Of a stretch of 64,000 nt of DNA, positions 15,401 to 30,045 are shown piece by piece. The DNA lies in contig OZ007569.1 in NCBI GenBank assembly GCA_963931925.1, positions 21,155,982-21,219,981 of the forward strand, written 5' to 3'. The notes beneath the pieces were generated by a model. The model was not told the origin of the DNA, searched no databases, and saw only the letters and a program-made list of their open reading frames with translations. This DNA is from Onchidella celtica (taxonomy: Eukaryota; Mollusca; Gastropoda; Systellommatophora; Onchidiidae). Both the position numbers and the translations under genes were made by a program. Numbering within the stretch: position 1 is the first letter of the stretch; each line of letters opens with the position of its first letter.

Positions 15401-18400
15401 AGAGAGAGAACTACAGCCTCATAGGAAGACTAAGGAAACCCCAGCTGGCACTCGACCACGAGTGTCCTGTATCATAGATCTATTGCCATAGTATGATTGG
15501 AATAATATAGCACATTGTTGATGAATTGAATAGTGATTGTGCATAAAATATAGTCTTTTGGCAACTGCTTAAATTACCTACAAGCCGAAGAGTGCTTCTG
15601 TAGGCTTTGAACGTACTGGGCTCTCCTAACATTTAAGCCCATATGATTTATGGAGAGTTTGCCTGGCGACTGGCCAGTGGCGACTCAACGGTCACTTTAA
15701 ATTGATATCTAGTTTCGTATAATATACCTATTTGCTATTGATTGCAGTACCTCCATAGTTACATGAATATCATTGGTTAAGTTATTAATTAGAGTTTTTT
15801 GGTTTGGATATATACCTCTATTGTCTTTTGCTTTGTTATTAATATTTATGTAAACTATGGCCTGACCGGCCTGACATATATACGCTCTAGTTATTTAATA
15901 CTTTTCTTGTGTGGTTGTGTCCGAGTGTGAGTTAGCTGCCTCTCGTGCAGTCGTAACATCCCCAAGACCCTAACTCTGCTCGTGACAATATCCTGTAGGT
16001 AGACAGCATATATATTGAATAGTTATAAAATTACGGACTGATGTGAGATGATATAGTTTCTTTATAAATAAGAGAAAGCTTCAGTGTGTCTTTTTAACTC
16101 GAACCCTTTCTTGTAATAAATACCACTTTCTGGGCTAATGTTTATATGTAAGTTCTTTGGTTTCTCTTCTTGACATTTTGTGTAGTCAAAAGTGGCATAA
16201 TAGACCGCTGGTATGACATACAGAAAAACCATCACCTGATCAAAGACTTACCTTCTCCATGTCTGACAATTCTGTCTCATAAATTTCAGCTACAGTAATG
16301 TGGTGTTTTGCAGCTATCGTGAAGCGTCCCTAAAAGACAGAATACAATGCAGTAATGTTATTAAATTGGTTGGGTTGTATCTTTCTCAAAGCGTATGTGT
16401 CACACAATAATGAATAATTTTACGGCTAATCAATTTCTAAGATGCACAGGTTAAAGCATATTGCCAAAAGGTTAATACCTGAGCGACGGAACTTTTGCAT
16501 TCCTTCTGAGAGTACTTATGACACAAAAATCCCACAGTGTCAAAAGATCGCTGCCGCCCACAAATGGTTGTCATACACCATCACTCTTATGTATTTATTG
16601 TTATTCTTCACTTACGGTAGTTAATGTCTTGGTTGTTTAAACATTAATCAATAAAAGAAATAAAACATCAAACACAACATAAGTTCAGCTTACACCATGC
16701 TGGGAACATTTCCATTACATCTCTTCTCTCTTCCTTGCCCATTCTTTTTGGTGATAATGGGGATTCTTCATCATTTGCCTACGAAATATGTAAATTCACT
16801 GCACAAGCAAGTCTGTTTTTCACTAAAAATACTCTAGGCACATTTCATATCTGCTTCGACCAAATTGCCTATGGAGAAAAAAACTGCAAGCAAATGACCT
16901 AGCAGCTGGCAAATCACCGACTAGCCAGGCAAAGGATAAAATAAAACACAGAACGAGCAAAAGAAAATACTTACCATGTCAGTGTAAATTTCTATGGCTT
17001 TGTGAATTGCACCCACAGCAGCTGCAAGAGAAAAGTAAATACAATGTGAATAAATCTTCAAATTTATGTAGAACAGTTTCCAGGACTACCTCCATATACA
17101 GTCATCACTGACACTTAACGTTTCTTCATTTTTATAACAGCGGTTAGCTTTTTCTTTCATAAATCTTGCCTTTCTATGTAAAGCCCAAAGGCCTAAAAAA
17201 TTTTGAAATTCATGAATGTGCCAAAAGAAGGTCAAATCTTTTTCCTACGACCTTCTTTCATGACAAACAGGCATGTTAATATTCATTCAGCAGCATTAAT
17301 ATAAATCCTGCATTGTGCACACTTTGAATCATTTGCAGTTTGACAAGATCAAATAACTAAGTATGGTATTTTTGTGGGAGACAACTATGCTGTTGTTCAG
17401 TGTTATTCATCACTATAACTGACTGCTGTTCTTAATTTTTTAATGGCTCACATGTGACATAAATCCCACCTGAAGGGCAAGTGAAGACGTAATGCAATCT
17501 TACATTTCAAGCTCACTACATTAGTCATTAGCTAAAGGTAAAATTTTATGTTATTATCACTTCTTAAATCATAGTATCACTTTTCAGTTTCCACTGTCAC
17601 AGCTCCTTGGGATAACACATACACTGAAACAGATAGGTGCGGTGGGTCACAGTTGGACTTGAGCAAGATTAAAGTAAAGCAAACAAAGACAAAAGGATGC
17701 TGTTTACACTGTATGTCATGATCTGTTTTCTTTTGCATCTGCTCGATCCCATAGAACTCCATCAATACATCCATTTGATTATTTGTCTCACAATAATATT
17801 TCACTGAAGCAGTCCACATATATCATACCATTTGGGTCTCCCTTTCTGTAACAGTTTCCAGCATCCACATAGTGTGTGGCACCCTCATGTTTGCTGCCCA
17901 TGGCTAACTGAAGGTGGGCTGCCTCTTCAAATGCCTTCCCTGCCTCTGTAAACAATTTTCAAATTTCTTAAGTAACAACTGACATTACTAACTAACAAAG
18001 GCACAACCCCTGTCCAAAGTGAGCAAAATTTAATTACTTGTAGTGTAGTAAATCAATTTTACATCCTTTTCATTCATTTCATAATCATATACTCCCATAC
18101 TAGTACAGTAGTCTCCGTCTAAGAACCCGGTCAACGGGAGACAGAAAAAGCGGGTTCTTAGGCGGACCGGGCACTTAGGCGAATACAATATGAGGCCTAG
18201 TGTTACCCTGTGTAATAACCGCAGTCAGCCCTCAGTACATGTACATGTGCCGTGCAAACCAAGCGCGTGGTCAATTACGCATAAAATTGTGCCCCTTGAG
18301 CCAGACAACAATAGATGTTAGGTAATGACTATGCTAATTTAGTCTAGGAGTGGCCTGCTTGCACACGAAAGACGTAACTGGGCTCCATCCTTTATACGGT

Positions 18401-21400
18401 TCGCCTCCCCCTACCTTCCCTCCACCCGCTCTCTTTCACTGTACGGTGTGCCTTTGTTCTATCCCGACTACTTGAAAGAGAATTTTGTGTTTAATATCGA
18501 CAATTTACGTAACAGTGTGCTCGTCTCTCGGTCAAATGCCGGGTTCTTAGGCGGATTTTTCGTTTCAGAGCGGGTTCTTACGCATGTAAATTACAGTGAA
18601 AAAATTCGGTTTCGCGGCAATAGCGGGTTCTAAGGCGGCGAGTTCTTAGACGGAGACTACTGTATTATACTATACCATGGGATGAAAGAATAGGGCATGA
18701 ATAAAAGAATAATAATTCTCATCTCATATAACACTTTGTGTCAAAAATTATTATAATATTAGGCCTATACAATAACAATAACCAACATAATTATTACAAA
18801 GTACAATGCATTACCCCAACAACCAAATAAAACATGCATCTGAATTACTAAAATAAAAAACAAACAGCCAACTTACGGGGCCATTTCTTTGCCATTTTAA
18901 ATGCATTGGCAGCTCTCACATACAGATCACATGCCTCTTCTTGTTTTGATCCTCCCCTGAAATGAAAACAAAACCTCCTTAATTTTCTTCTTTGTTCATT
19001 ATCAGGGAAACGTACCATATGTAACATAACTTTAGCTGTACATACAGTTCCATATACTCAGAGTGTTATTCACTGAGCTGCACATTTACTATAAAAACAC
19101 CCATATCCAAAAACAATGGCAGCCTTTGTCACTGACTAGGACTGTGGGCCTCCCTAATCTGTAATCAGATTTAATTTTGGGGCTCACTAAAATAATCTAC
19201 CACAGACTTATTTGGATGGGTCATTGAAGGAGGCATTAACCTCAAAATTTCAAAGTGATAACTGTGGTGAAATATTACCCAAATTGACCTTTGACTTTAT
19301 TTGTGTAGTGTCTAAAATGATGAACAATGGAAATAAACTCGGGCCTCGGGCTGGGCTAAGGTAAAAGGAGTATTTACATCGACGTGTCAGGATGTTCTTG
19401 GGGAAAAGAAAGTGGAACACAAGGAATGGATCAGTCAAAAATCACTGGACTTGATAAGGATAAGAAGAGACCTAAAAGAACAGGTAAATGCAAGTCGTAC
19501 AAGAAGCTCAAGAGTTGGTAACCAGGAAGAGTACCGAGCATCAGCTAAAGAGGTCAAAAAATCAATTAAAAGAGACAAAGAGGAGTTCATAGGAATGTTA
19601 GCAGAGAAAGCAGAGAAGGCAGCAACAGGAGGACACATGAGGATCCTCTACCAGACTACAAAGACTCTTGCTGGAAAATATGGAAAACCTGAAGTTCCTG
19701 TCAAGGATTACAACAGGAAGGCTATTTTTGGAAAGGAAGCTCAGGCAAAAAGATGGATAGAACATTTTAACAGCCTCTTGAACAGACCTCCACCAAGCAA
19801 CCCACCCGACATTCTACCCGCAAGAAATGATTTACCGATCAGTTGCGACCCTCCGACTAAAGCAGAGATTAATGATGCCATAAAGCAGTTAAATCGAGGC
19901 AAGGCAGCTGGACCAGATCAGATCCCACCAGAGGCGCTGAAGGCAGATGCTGCTGGGGCTGCAGAGGGTCTGCACTCACTATTCTCGAGGATTTGGATCG
20001 GAGGCAAGTTTCCAAAGGACTGGAAGGAAGGACACCTCGTGAAGCTTCCAAAAAAAGGGGACCTCAGCAATTGTAGTAACTACAGAGGAATCACACTTCT
20101 CTCCATTCCAGGAAAGGTTTTCAACCGGATTATTCTCAAGCGAATACAGGATGCAACAGACCCAAAACTTCGTGAGGAGCAAGCTGGTTTCAGGAGTAAT
20201 CGATCAACCACCGACCAGATCGCCACGCTGAGAATCATAGTAGAGCAGTCGCTAGAGTGGAACTCCCAACTGATAGTGAACTTCCTTGACTACGAGAAGG
20301 CCTTTGATAGCATCGATAGAGAAACACTGTGGAGAATATTGAGACATTATGGAATCCCAGAGAAGATGGTGAACCTTATCAAGAGCATGTACGAGGGGAC
20401 AAGTTGCAGAGTCGTACACGATGGCAAGCTTACTGACAGCTTTGATATCAAGACTGGTGTTAGGCAGGGTTGTTTGCTGTCCCCATTTCTGTTTGTCCTG
20501 GTGATTGATTGGCTTATGAAAGAAACCACCAGTGGAGGAAGAAATGGCATACAATGGACCCCATGGACACAGCTGGACGATCTAGATTTTGCAGATGACT
20601 TGGCACTATTGTCGCACACACACGACCAGATGCAAGCAAAGACTACAGCTCTAAACAAAATTTCAGAATCTATTGGATTGAGGATACATCCTGCGAAGTC
20701 GAAGGTCCTAAAAATTGTTGCACCCCCAAGCGCGCAAGTCAGAGTAGGAGATCAACCACTGGAAGAAGTAGAGTCCTTCTGCTATCTTGGTAGTATCATT
20801 GACAATAAGGGAGGAACAGAGGCAGAAGTCAAAGCACGAATTGGAAAGGCACAGGCAGCTTTCACGTCCTTAAGCAAGATTTGGAGAACCAAGGATATAT
20901 CTCTAAAAACAAAGCTGAGGATATTCAACTCGAACGTGAAGTCAGTCCTGTTGTATGGATGTGAGACTTGGAATGCGTCCCAGGCCTGCATAAAGAGAAT
21001 CCAAGTTTTCATCAACAGATGTTTGAGGAAGCTACTTAAGATCAGATGGACAGACAAGGTCAGCAATGAAATTGTATGGAAAAGAACAAGACAGAGCCCA
21101 GTCAGAGAGGAAATTGGTAGGAGGCGATGGAGATGGATCGGCCACACTCTCAGGAGGCCAGGAAACAGCATCACGAAGAAGGTATTGGATTGGAATCCCC
21201 AGGGCAAGAGATCAAGAGGAAGGCCGCGCGGAACGTGGAGAAGAGCCAGAGAAAATGATGTGCAACGAAGCGGAAAGACTTGGAATAATGTAAAGAGGCT
21301 GGCCCATGATAGAGAGGGATGGAAAGTGTTTGTTGGTGGCCTATACCCTGATCCAGGGTGAGAAAGGCAATGATGATGATGATAGGTAACCCGACAAAAT

Positions 21401-24400
21401 TCACATTTTTCACTGCAATGCCGCCACATACATACAAAAAATCGTTCCAGTATTGATCTACATCTGGATCTATCCCATAAAGACTTAAGTGTAGATTGAG
21501 GCCACAGGCTAGATCTACATGTTTTTAATAGTTTTGTGTAGTTTTTAGTTTCATAAAGGATCTAGATCTAGATTCTACTAGATCTATATTACTATTAATT
21601 AGAAGTTGCGTCGTATAATTTCGTACCCCTGGAGGAAATTCCTTTTTGTGGATTATCTCCCATGTATAGCGTCTTGTATCAGGTGTGTGTACTATTTTTA
21701 GGAACAGCTCAACGTCATTGTGTCAGTTTCAAGTGGTTGTCACGTGATTTAATTGTATAAAAGGATTGGCTAAGATCGTGACCCGTTTCTTAATATTTCG
21801 TACGGGGTCTCCTTTTTTCGTAACACGGATCTTCTTATTTGGTACCCCCAGAAGTGATATTTCATACCGGGGGTACGAAATATCACTACTGGGGGTACGG
21901 AATATACATAACCTTCAAAGACATACCAAACAAAACACTTAACTACAGAAAATGAGTAGACAACGTTTCATTTTAACAATTTAACAGGAACTATTTTATT
22001 GACTTGTAAACATCGACGTTAGAGGATTACCATTTATTATGTATGTTCTTGTATCTATTATTTCAGCTTTGCACCGTAACGCACCATTCAAGGATTCCTT
22101 GGTCAGTGACGTAGTGCACAGAATAATGGCAGTTACCGACTGCAAGTTCATAATCCTTTGAAGACTGTTTATTTCATTGCTGTTAATAAACGAATCATTT
22201 CAATTTAAAGAGCAAAGACTCTGTAGTCATTTATGAAATAAACAGAACGGAATGTCAAACCCAGAGATCAAATGCCCTGCCCCCAGTTGCACAGCGTCAT
22301 GGCCATCGTCCCTAGCTGCTGAAGTCCTGGTGCGGTTGTTGGACCTTCACGAGCGTACAGCTCATCCGGTCACTGCACACACACCCCATGCCACAGGGGC
22401 CAAGACAGAAAAGGTAAGGAGGCCGTCAATATCTGCTTCGGGTACCAGCGAAGAGTGGGCTTACTTCGTTCAACGATGGACCGACTACAAACAGGCCACT
22501 AAACTCTCTGGCCCGGACATCATATTCCAACTGCTTGAGTGCTGTGACGATGTTCTCAGGCGAGACCTCACACGAAGCTTCAAATCCCTCACATCAAACG
22601 ACGAGCCCAAACTCCTCCAGCTCATCAAGTCCCTGGCAGTGCGCCAGGAGAATGTCATGGTGGCACGGCTTGAACTGCAGCAGATGAAACAAGACAGGGA
22701 TGAACCAATAAGGGCTTTCTCGGCTAGATTAAAGGGACAGGCCGGCATTTGTCAATACTCGGTCGGTTGCGGGTGTGGTGCCCAGATCAGCTACGGCGAC
22801 CAAATGGTTAGGGACACAATCATTGTCGGCCTGGCAGATGATGACATTCGCCTGGATGTGTTAGGACAGGCTAACCAGGACATGACGGTCGAGGAGACCA
22901 TTCGGTATGTGGAAGCAAAAGAAAGTGGGAAGCGCTCGGCTGGACGCATCAGACCGTCTCCAGTCCCATTAGCAGTTGATGCCACCAGCACATACAGACA
23001 GTATGAAAAGAGAAAGTTTCAAACCCGCCCACCGGATAAAAAACCTAACACTCCTCCATGTGGCCATTGTGGCAAAACTGGCCATGGCCGAAGACAACAA
23101 GAACGAATGGCTCACTGCCCGGCCTACAACCACACATGTACCAAATGTGGTTTACTCCACCACTTTGAAAGTGTATGCAGGAAATCCAAGAAACCACAAA
23201 ACGATTCAGCGACTGCGGTATTCGAGTCCCTTTGTACAATCTACGACGAGACACCCTCAGAGCACATGGCCGAATCCATCTCCCTTGATCATCATATCTA
23301 TGACTCTATACAAGACTTGTGGAAAAGACGGCCCTCTGACCCCCAACCCACCATCATGATCAGCGTTCAGGCGCTCCCAGAAGATGCTGTGGACTTGGGA
23401 ATCAAACCCACCTTTGAGCTTGCATCAAAAACAGTCAGGTCACCTGCTGTGGCAGACACAGGATGCCAATCCTGCCTCGCCGGGACCACGTTGCTTCACC
23501 AACTTGGTCTGACCAAGAGCCATCTACTTCCCACTACTATGAGGATGAAGGCAGCAAATACAGAGCCCATCGGCATCATAGGTGCGCTTGTCCTCCGCAT
23601 AACCGGCTACAAAAGAGGGAAAGAACCATGCACAACCCGCCAAATAGTGTACATTACAGAGTCAACAGAAAAAATATTTTTATCCATGGAAGCGTGCATT
23701 GCCCTAGGTCTACTGTCTACCAACTTCCCTTCAATTGGCTCAACCTCCAGTTTGGAGAATGAAAATCAAGACAACCCTGGCACCACTGATCAATGCAGAT
23801 GCCCTCTACGACAAGCTCCTCCAACTGTTCCGAAATCCCTTCCCCTCCCCGCCACAGAGGAAAACAGGGAAAAACTAGAACAGTGGCTGTTGAAACATTA
23901 CAAAAGCAGCACATTTAATGTGTGTGAACATCAGCCCCTACCCATGATGTCAGGCCCTCCAATGAAAATCATGATTGACCCAGATGCCAAGCCTGTGGCA
24001 TACCATAATCCCATCCCAGTACCAGTTCACTGGCAAGATGAAGTAAAAGCTGGTTTGGATCAAGACGTACAACTCGGGGTAATCGAACCTGTCCCTGTGG
24101 GCACACCGGTAACATGGTGTCATCGCATGGTCATATGCGCTAAGAAGTCTGGCAAGCCACGGCGCACGGTCGACTTTCAGGCTCTGAACCGCCACGCCAC
24201 CAGAGAGACACACCACACCCAATCACCATTCCACCAGGCTCGCATAGTTCCACCTAACACCCGGAAAACAACATTCGACGCTTGGAATGGCTACCACAGC
24301 ATTCTCCTTGACCAGAAGGACAGACACTTGACCACTTTTATCACACCATGGGGTCGGTACAGGTATTGTGTCTGCCCTCAAGGATATATAGCCTCAGGAG

Positions 24401-27400
24401 ACGCTTACACGAGAAGATTTGATGAACTTGTCAGTGACGTTCAAAACAAAACAAAAGTTGTTGACGACACCATAATGTGGTCCTCTACCATAGAGGATAG
24501 CTTCTTCCAGGCTGCTGAATGGTTGGACATCTGTGGCCGAAACGGTATCACCCTTAACCCAAGCAAATTCACATTCGCTAAGAACACTGTTACATTTGCA
24601 GGGTTTGATATCACCCCCACCTCCGTTCGACCATGCCCACAAGTGCTTGAGGCAATTAAGAATTTCCCCAAACCTCGAAACGTGACAGACATCAGGAGCT
24701 GGTTTGGGTTAGTGAACCAAGTTGCATACGCATTTGCCTCTGCTGAGAGAATGCAACCATTCCGCTCCTTCCTAAAGCCAAATACGCCATTCACTTGGAC
24801 AAACACTATGGATGATCTATTTGAAGAGACAAAGCACATCATTATCGAGGAAATCAAACATGGTGTGGAGATATTCAGCAAAGCCAAACCAACATGCCTT
24901 GCAACAGATTACAGCAAGGAAGGTATTGGCTTCTGGCTTTTCCAGAAACATTGTGCGTGCATATCTACAAAACCATTCTGCTGTCGTACAGGATGGAAGA
25001 TGACATTGGTTGGCAGTCGCTTTACCTCATCTGCTGAGTCCAGATATGCGCCTATAGAAGGAGAGGCACTGGCAGTGGTAGACGCCCTCGAGAAGACACG
25101 CCATTTTGTACTTGGATGCCCCAACTTGACAATAGTTGTTGATCACAAGCCCCTCCTCAAAGTGTTTGGTGACAGGAGCCTAGATGCCATTCCTAACCCA
25201 CGCCTAAGGAACTTGAAAGAAAAGACCCTCAGATTCAGGTTCCAAATCGTTCACATCCCAGGGATTCGCCATGCTGCTGCTGATGCTATGTCACGTCACC
25301 CAGTCGGGCCACCCACCCAAATATTCCTGCCCGACGACATTACTACTGTGATGGAGGTGGATCACAATATCCCGACGGGACATCATGATTTCCTCATGGC
25401 AATAAGAGCTAAATCGGACACCACAACTATTAGCTCAAGTGAAGACGAGATGTTGGGTGCCAGTTCACTCACATGGGAAAATGTTCGTGTAGCTACAAGC
25501 AGTGAATACTCAGAGCTGATTGATTATGTAGAAAACGGATTCCCACAATCCAAGGATGATCTACCGAAAAAGCTGAGGGCCTTTTACCAATACAAAGATA
25601 AGCTCACCAGCTTTGATGGTGTGGTCCTATACAATGACCGTATCGTCATGCCACCCAGCCTCCGGGAGGCTGTCTTGTACTCGCTGCACTCCGCGCACCA
25701 GGGAGTCTCCCAGATGCATGCACGCGCAGACGCCTCATTCTTTTGGCCAGGCATGGCCACAGCCATCACCGAAATGCGTCTGCGCTGCTCGCCCTGCAAC
25801 AGAATGACACCGTCACAACCCAGTGCTCCACCTACACCACCTATTTCGCCACATTACCCTTTCCAATCCATATGTGCAGACTATTTCCACTATGCAGGAC
25901 ACAATTACCTAGTAATAGTGGACAGATATAGTAACTGGCCCATTGTGGAGAGAGCAAGTGAGGGCTCCAAAGGCCTCATATCAAGCCTCAGACGTACATT
26001 TGCCACATTCGGAATAAGTGACGAGCTATCCTCAGATGGGGGACCTGAATTTACCTCTACTGCTACCAAGACATTTTTACGCAACTGGGGAGTGCACCAC
26101 CGCATATCATCCGTGGCTTTTCCTCATAGCAACAGTAGGGCAGAGATAGGTGTCAAAACGATCAAACGCTTGATTGTTGACAATAGTGGTCAGAATGGTG
26201 ACATTAACACTAATGCCTTTCAGAGAGCCATCCTCCAATACCGCAACACACCTGACAGGGATACCCATATCTCGCCAGCCCAATGCATATTCGGTCGGCC
26301 TGTGCGGGATTTCATTCCAATATTTCCTGGGAAATACCTACCCCACCAGACATGGCAGGAGACATTGGCCTTGCGAGAGGATGCATTACGAAATAGACAC
26401 ATGCGTGATGCAGAGAGATTGTCAGCTCACACAAGAATCCTCCCTGCACTATCAGTGGGTGACTGTGTGCGCATACAGAATCAAACTGGACCATATCCAA
26501 CAAAATGGGATAAAACAGGCATTGTCATCGAGGTTCGCCAATTTGACCAATACGTAGTGAGAGTGGACGGTTCAGGCAGGATGAGCCTTCGCAACAGGAA
26601 GTTCTTGAGGAAATATTTGCCAGTCATACCCAGATCACCACTGGCGGCTCTACCCTCACCAGCTACCACAACCCAAACAGGCAGACCATCAGTGCATCCA
26701 GTAGCACCACCCCAAATGTCAGAACCTTTTTCAACACCAGAGGTTAGACTAACAACACCGTTGCCAACCACTCCTCACAGCCGCATCCCATCACCAACCG
26801 ATGAACCCTTGCAGCACCAACAACCGGATGGTGGCAGCCCTGATGACAACCCATTCCAGGCTAATGCACCGCAACCTGTCTGCCCCCCTATTACAGATAA
26901 ATCACCGAGCAAGACACCCAACCGCACGCCCAGAGCCTTGCGAGCACTGAAAACTTTCAATAAAGCTGGCCTCAAAGTAGAAACATTACCTTCAACTCGC
27001 TTAAGGCGCAAATTATAACAACCATCACAACCTCTCTCTCCCTCTGACTTTAACATGTCAAAGCTATGGACTCATAGAGTACATTATTATCCCCAATAAC
27101 CTGTATAATACAATAATACATATACATCACTTTCAGGTCACACTTGAGATACATTTTGTTCCTTCATTAGCACAGACAATTATAGCTTTGCAAAGTCAAT
27201 GGCCATTCATCCAATTATTAATAGATCATCATGAGCTATTTATGGACAATTACCAGTCAAACAAGCAGTTTCATGTTGTCGCTATTATACTTTTACGTTC
27301 ACTAATGCAAGGAGCATTACTTTATCATGGATGTCTACAAGTTGTTATGGTTCCATGGCTCTAGTTCTATGTTGACATAATCAAAATGTTTCTTATACCT

Positions 27401-30007
27401 AAAATAAGTTATGTGATTATGTAGGATCGTTCATTTTCAGTCTTTGTATTTATACCTCTCAAAGACTTGGGGGGGCATAGAGGATTACCATTTATTATGT
27501 ATGTTCTTGTATCTATTATTTCAGCTTTGCACCGTAACGCACCATTCAAGGATTCCTTGGTCAGTGACGTAGTGCACAGAATAATGGCAGTTACCGACTG
27601 CAAGTTCATAATCCTTTGAAGACTGTTTATTTCATTGCTGTTAATAAACGAATCATTTCAATTTAAAGAGCAAAGACTCTGTAGTCATTTAGACGTCATC
27701 AACACTTTCCCTCTTTCTCAGTCCCAAGTACACCCAGTAAACTTGCGCACTTTGTCTCGACTCCCATTCACTCGGCCTCTCGGACTTTCCCACGCCTCTC
27801 ACTCGTATGTGTAAGCACAGGCTCAACAAGTTATAACAGTACAGTAGTCTTCAAGTTTATGTAAGCACAGGCTCAACAAGTTATATAACAGTACAGTAGT
27901 CTTCAACTTCAAGTTCATGTAATTACAGAGGCTCAACAAGTTATCTTCAAGTAATAACAGTAGTCTTCAAGTTTATGTAAGCACAGAATTGAAAAGTGCG
28001 TATTAATTACAATTTGGATAATTGATAAAAGTAAAAATTAGGTGTACAATTTTGAGAATTGAAAAATAGTTGTAAACATTATGTTACAATTTAGAGAATG
28101 AAAAAAGGGAACAGCATCACTAAAAAATAATTACAATTGATAAAAACACAAATGACACAAAAACTCCTCGTCGTCCTCTATTGCATTCATCATCACATGT
28201 TGGTGTTTCACAGGCACACAGTTCTGATGCATCCACTTAAAACACCTGTCACACTTCACCCACTCAGCATGCTTACCATCAGTCAAACACAACACACACA
28301 CATCACACAACTTCTTTGCTGCTGGCGTTACTTGAAGTGCCTTACCTTTTCTTTTCCCGCCTCCCTTCCCCCCTTCACCTGAGCTCGATGGTTGTTGCAC
28401 ATCCAAAACTTTCTTTCCTTTCTTCTGCGTCTTTCCTTCTGCCTTCTTCTTTTGTTTTTCCTCTTTCTCTTTTTCCTTTCTGTCTTTTTCTTCCTGTTCT
28501 TTCTGCTTTTCAAAAAATACTTCGTCTGATGTGAGCACTCTGTGTGCAGTGGGCTCGGCCTTCTTTGTCGTTCGTGTTACAATTGGGCTGGTGGTACTAT
28601 CAATGTTCAAGATCTCGTTGAACAGAGCTTCTGCACTCTTGGTGGCTGTTGCTGACTTGGGTGGAGTGACAGGGGGGCACATTTGCTGAGGCGGGGGGGA
28701 GGTTGACGTACCAGGTGTGCCTAAATCGAAGACGATGACAGAACGAGCATCTTCCTCTGACACGACATGTAACACTTCACCGTTCTCCCCAACAACTTCT
28801 ATTCCAGCTAGGAACGGCACATCAGATTCCCTCACAAAGATTGTCTGGATGGACTCTGCTGGCTGGCATGGTCCTTCTGACACATCCACATTTCCAAGAG
28901 GGCTATCACTTTCTTGTTCAGGTTCAGTGAAAGTGAAGGCTCTCTCGGGAATGATAGATGGATCAAATGGACAAATGCCAGTGCAGCAGAAGCCTGCCTT
29001 GACATTCTCTGGAGTCATAGCCTCCCTCCATGGCTTTTCAAACACATGCATAAAGGACGCTTTAGTGATACTGTTGCCCTTTGTCTTGCTCATATATTCA
29101 GTAGCAGCCGTGTGATACTTGCTGGCTAAAGAACTAAAGCACCCCTTGTCGAGTGGCTGCAGCCAGTGCGTTGTGTGTGCTGGCAAGGCGAATATGGTGA
29201 CAGCGTGCTCTCTTGCCAGACGAAGGAAATGGAAGGCCTCATGGCTATGGTGTTGATCTAGGATCTAGGATCAACACCTGAGGACACATTGGGCCACAAT
29301 GTTTCAAAAAACATTTTCAAACCATTCTAGCCCAAGTGCGTCCTCCATCCACGCCTTTGTCTGCTAAGTGAAGACGCTGCCGACTGGTGCATCCCTAGTT
29401 TGGAAGCCATTTAATGACTTCCTCGTCTTGCCTTTGCAAATAAACATGGGTGGCATGACATGCCCACATGCATTTGCAGCAGCGACAACAGTTACATTCT
29501 GCCTTGCACTACTCACTCTTGCATTTACACTCCTTTCACCTTTCATACAAACAATTTTACATGGCGTGTGCTCAAAATTAAATCCACATTCGTCCATGTT
29601 CCACACACATTCAGGTGGAACCCCATTCACACAATCTTTCAACTTACTAAAATAATCTAGCACACTTGTCTTCCTCATGGCCCGTCCTCGTGGAGTTGTC
29701 ATTTTCGAAGGCTTTCGTAGTGTCAGTCTTTGCCGCCGAACAAACCCATAGTACCATGATTTTCCGGCTTTGATACTGGTGAAGGTGTGCTGAAGTTGGG
29801 CGGCCTCACAGAACTCCCGTGCCTTGATACACACTAACTTCCGGGTCAGGCCGAAACCTAAGATAAGATAAGATAAGATAAACTTTATTTGTCCCGAATG
29901 AAAATTGGTGCCACAGTTGCATACATTACAGTACATAGACATATAATATAATTCAATATAATACTTATAATGACATTGATTAATAGAGCCTCGACTTCAA
30001 ACTCTCA

Positions 30008-30045
<38 letters not shown>

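Larger units (their letters stand above)
22020..27691 (+). mobile_element. Complete Ty3/Gypsy LTR retrotransposon, apparently young
   Basis: 5672 bp. LTRs at 22020-22233 and 27478-27691 match at every position I compared (214 bp). The 5-bp target duplication GACGT lies at 22015-22019 and 27692-27696. One uninterrupted gag-pol ORF spans 22252-27018. A G-rich polypurine tract (GACTTGGGGGGG) ends just before the 3' LTR. Identical LTRs and an intact ORF imply very recent insertion. It is nested in the 3' half of the pogo-like transposon in NAPA intron 1, antisense to NAPA. No chromodomain is evident in the C-terminal tail. Confidence 0.93.

Noticed and set aside
20782..21429. 215-codon ORF opposite the LINE reverse transcriptase
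   Set aside because: Shadow frame of the LINE ORF; no domain resemblance.
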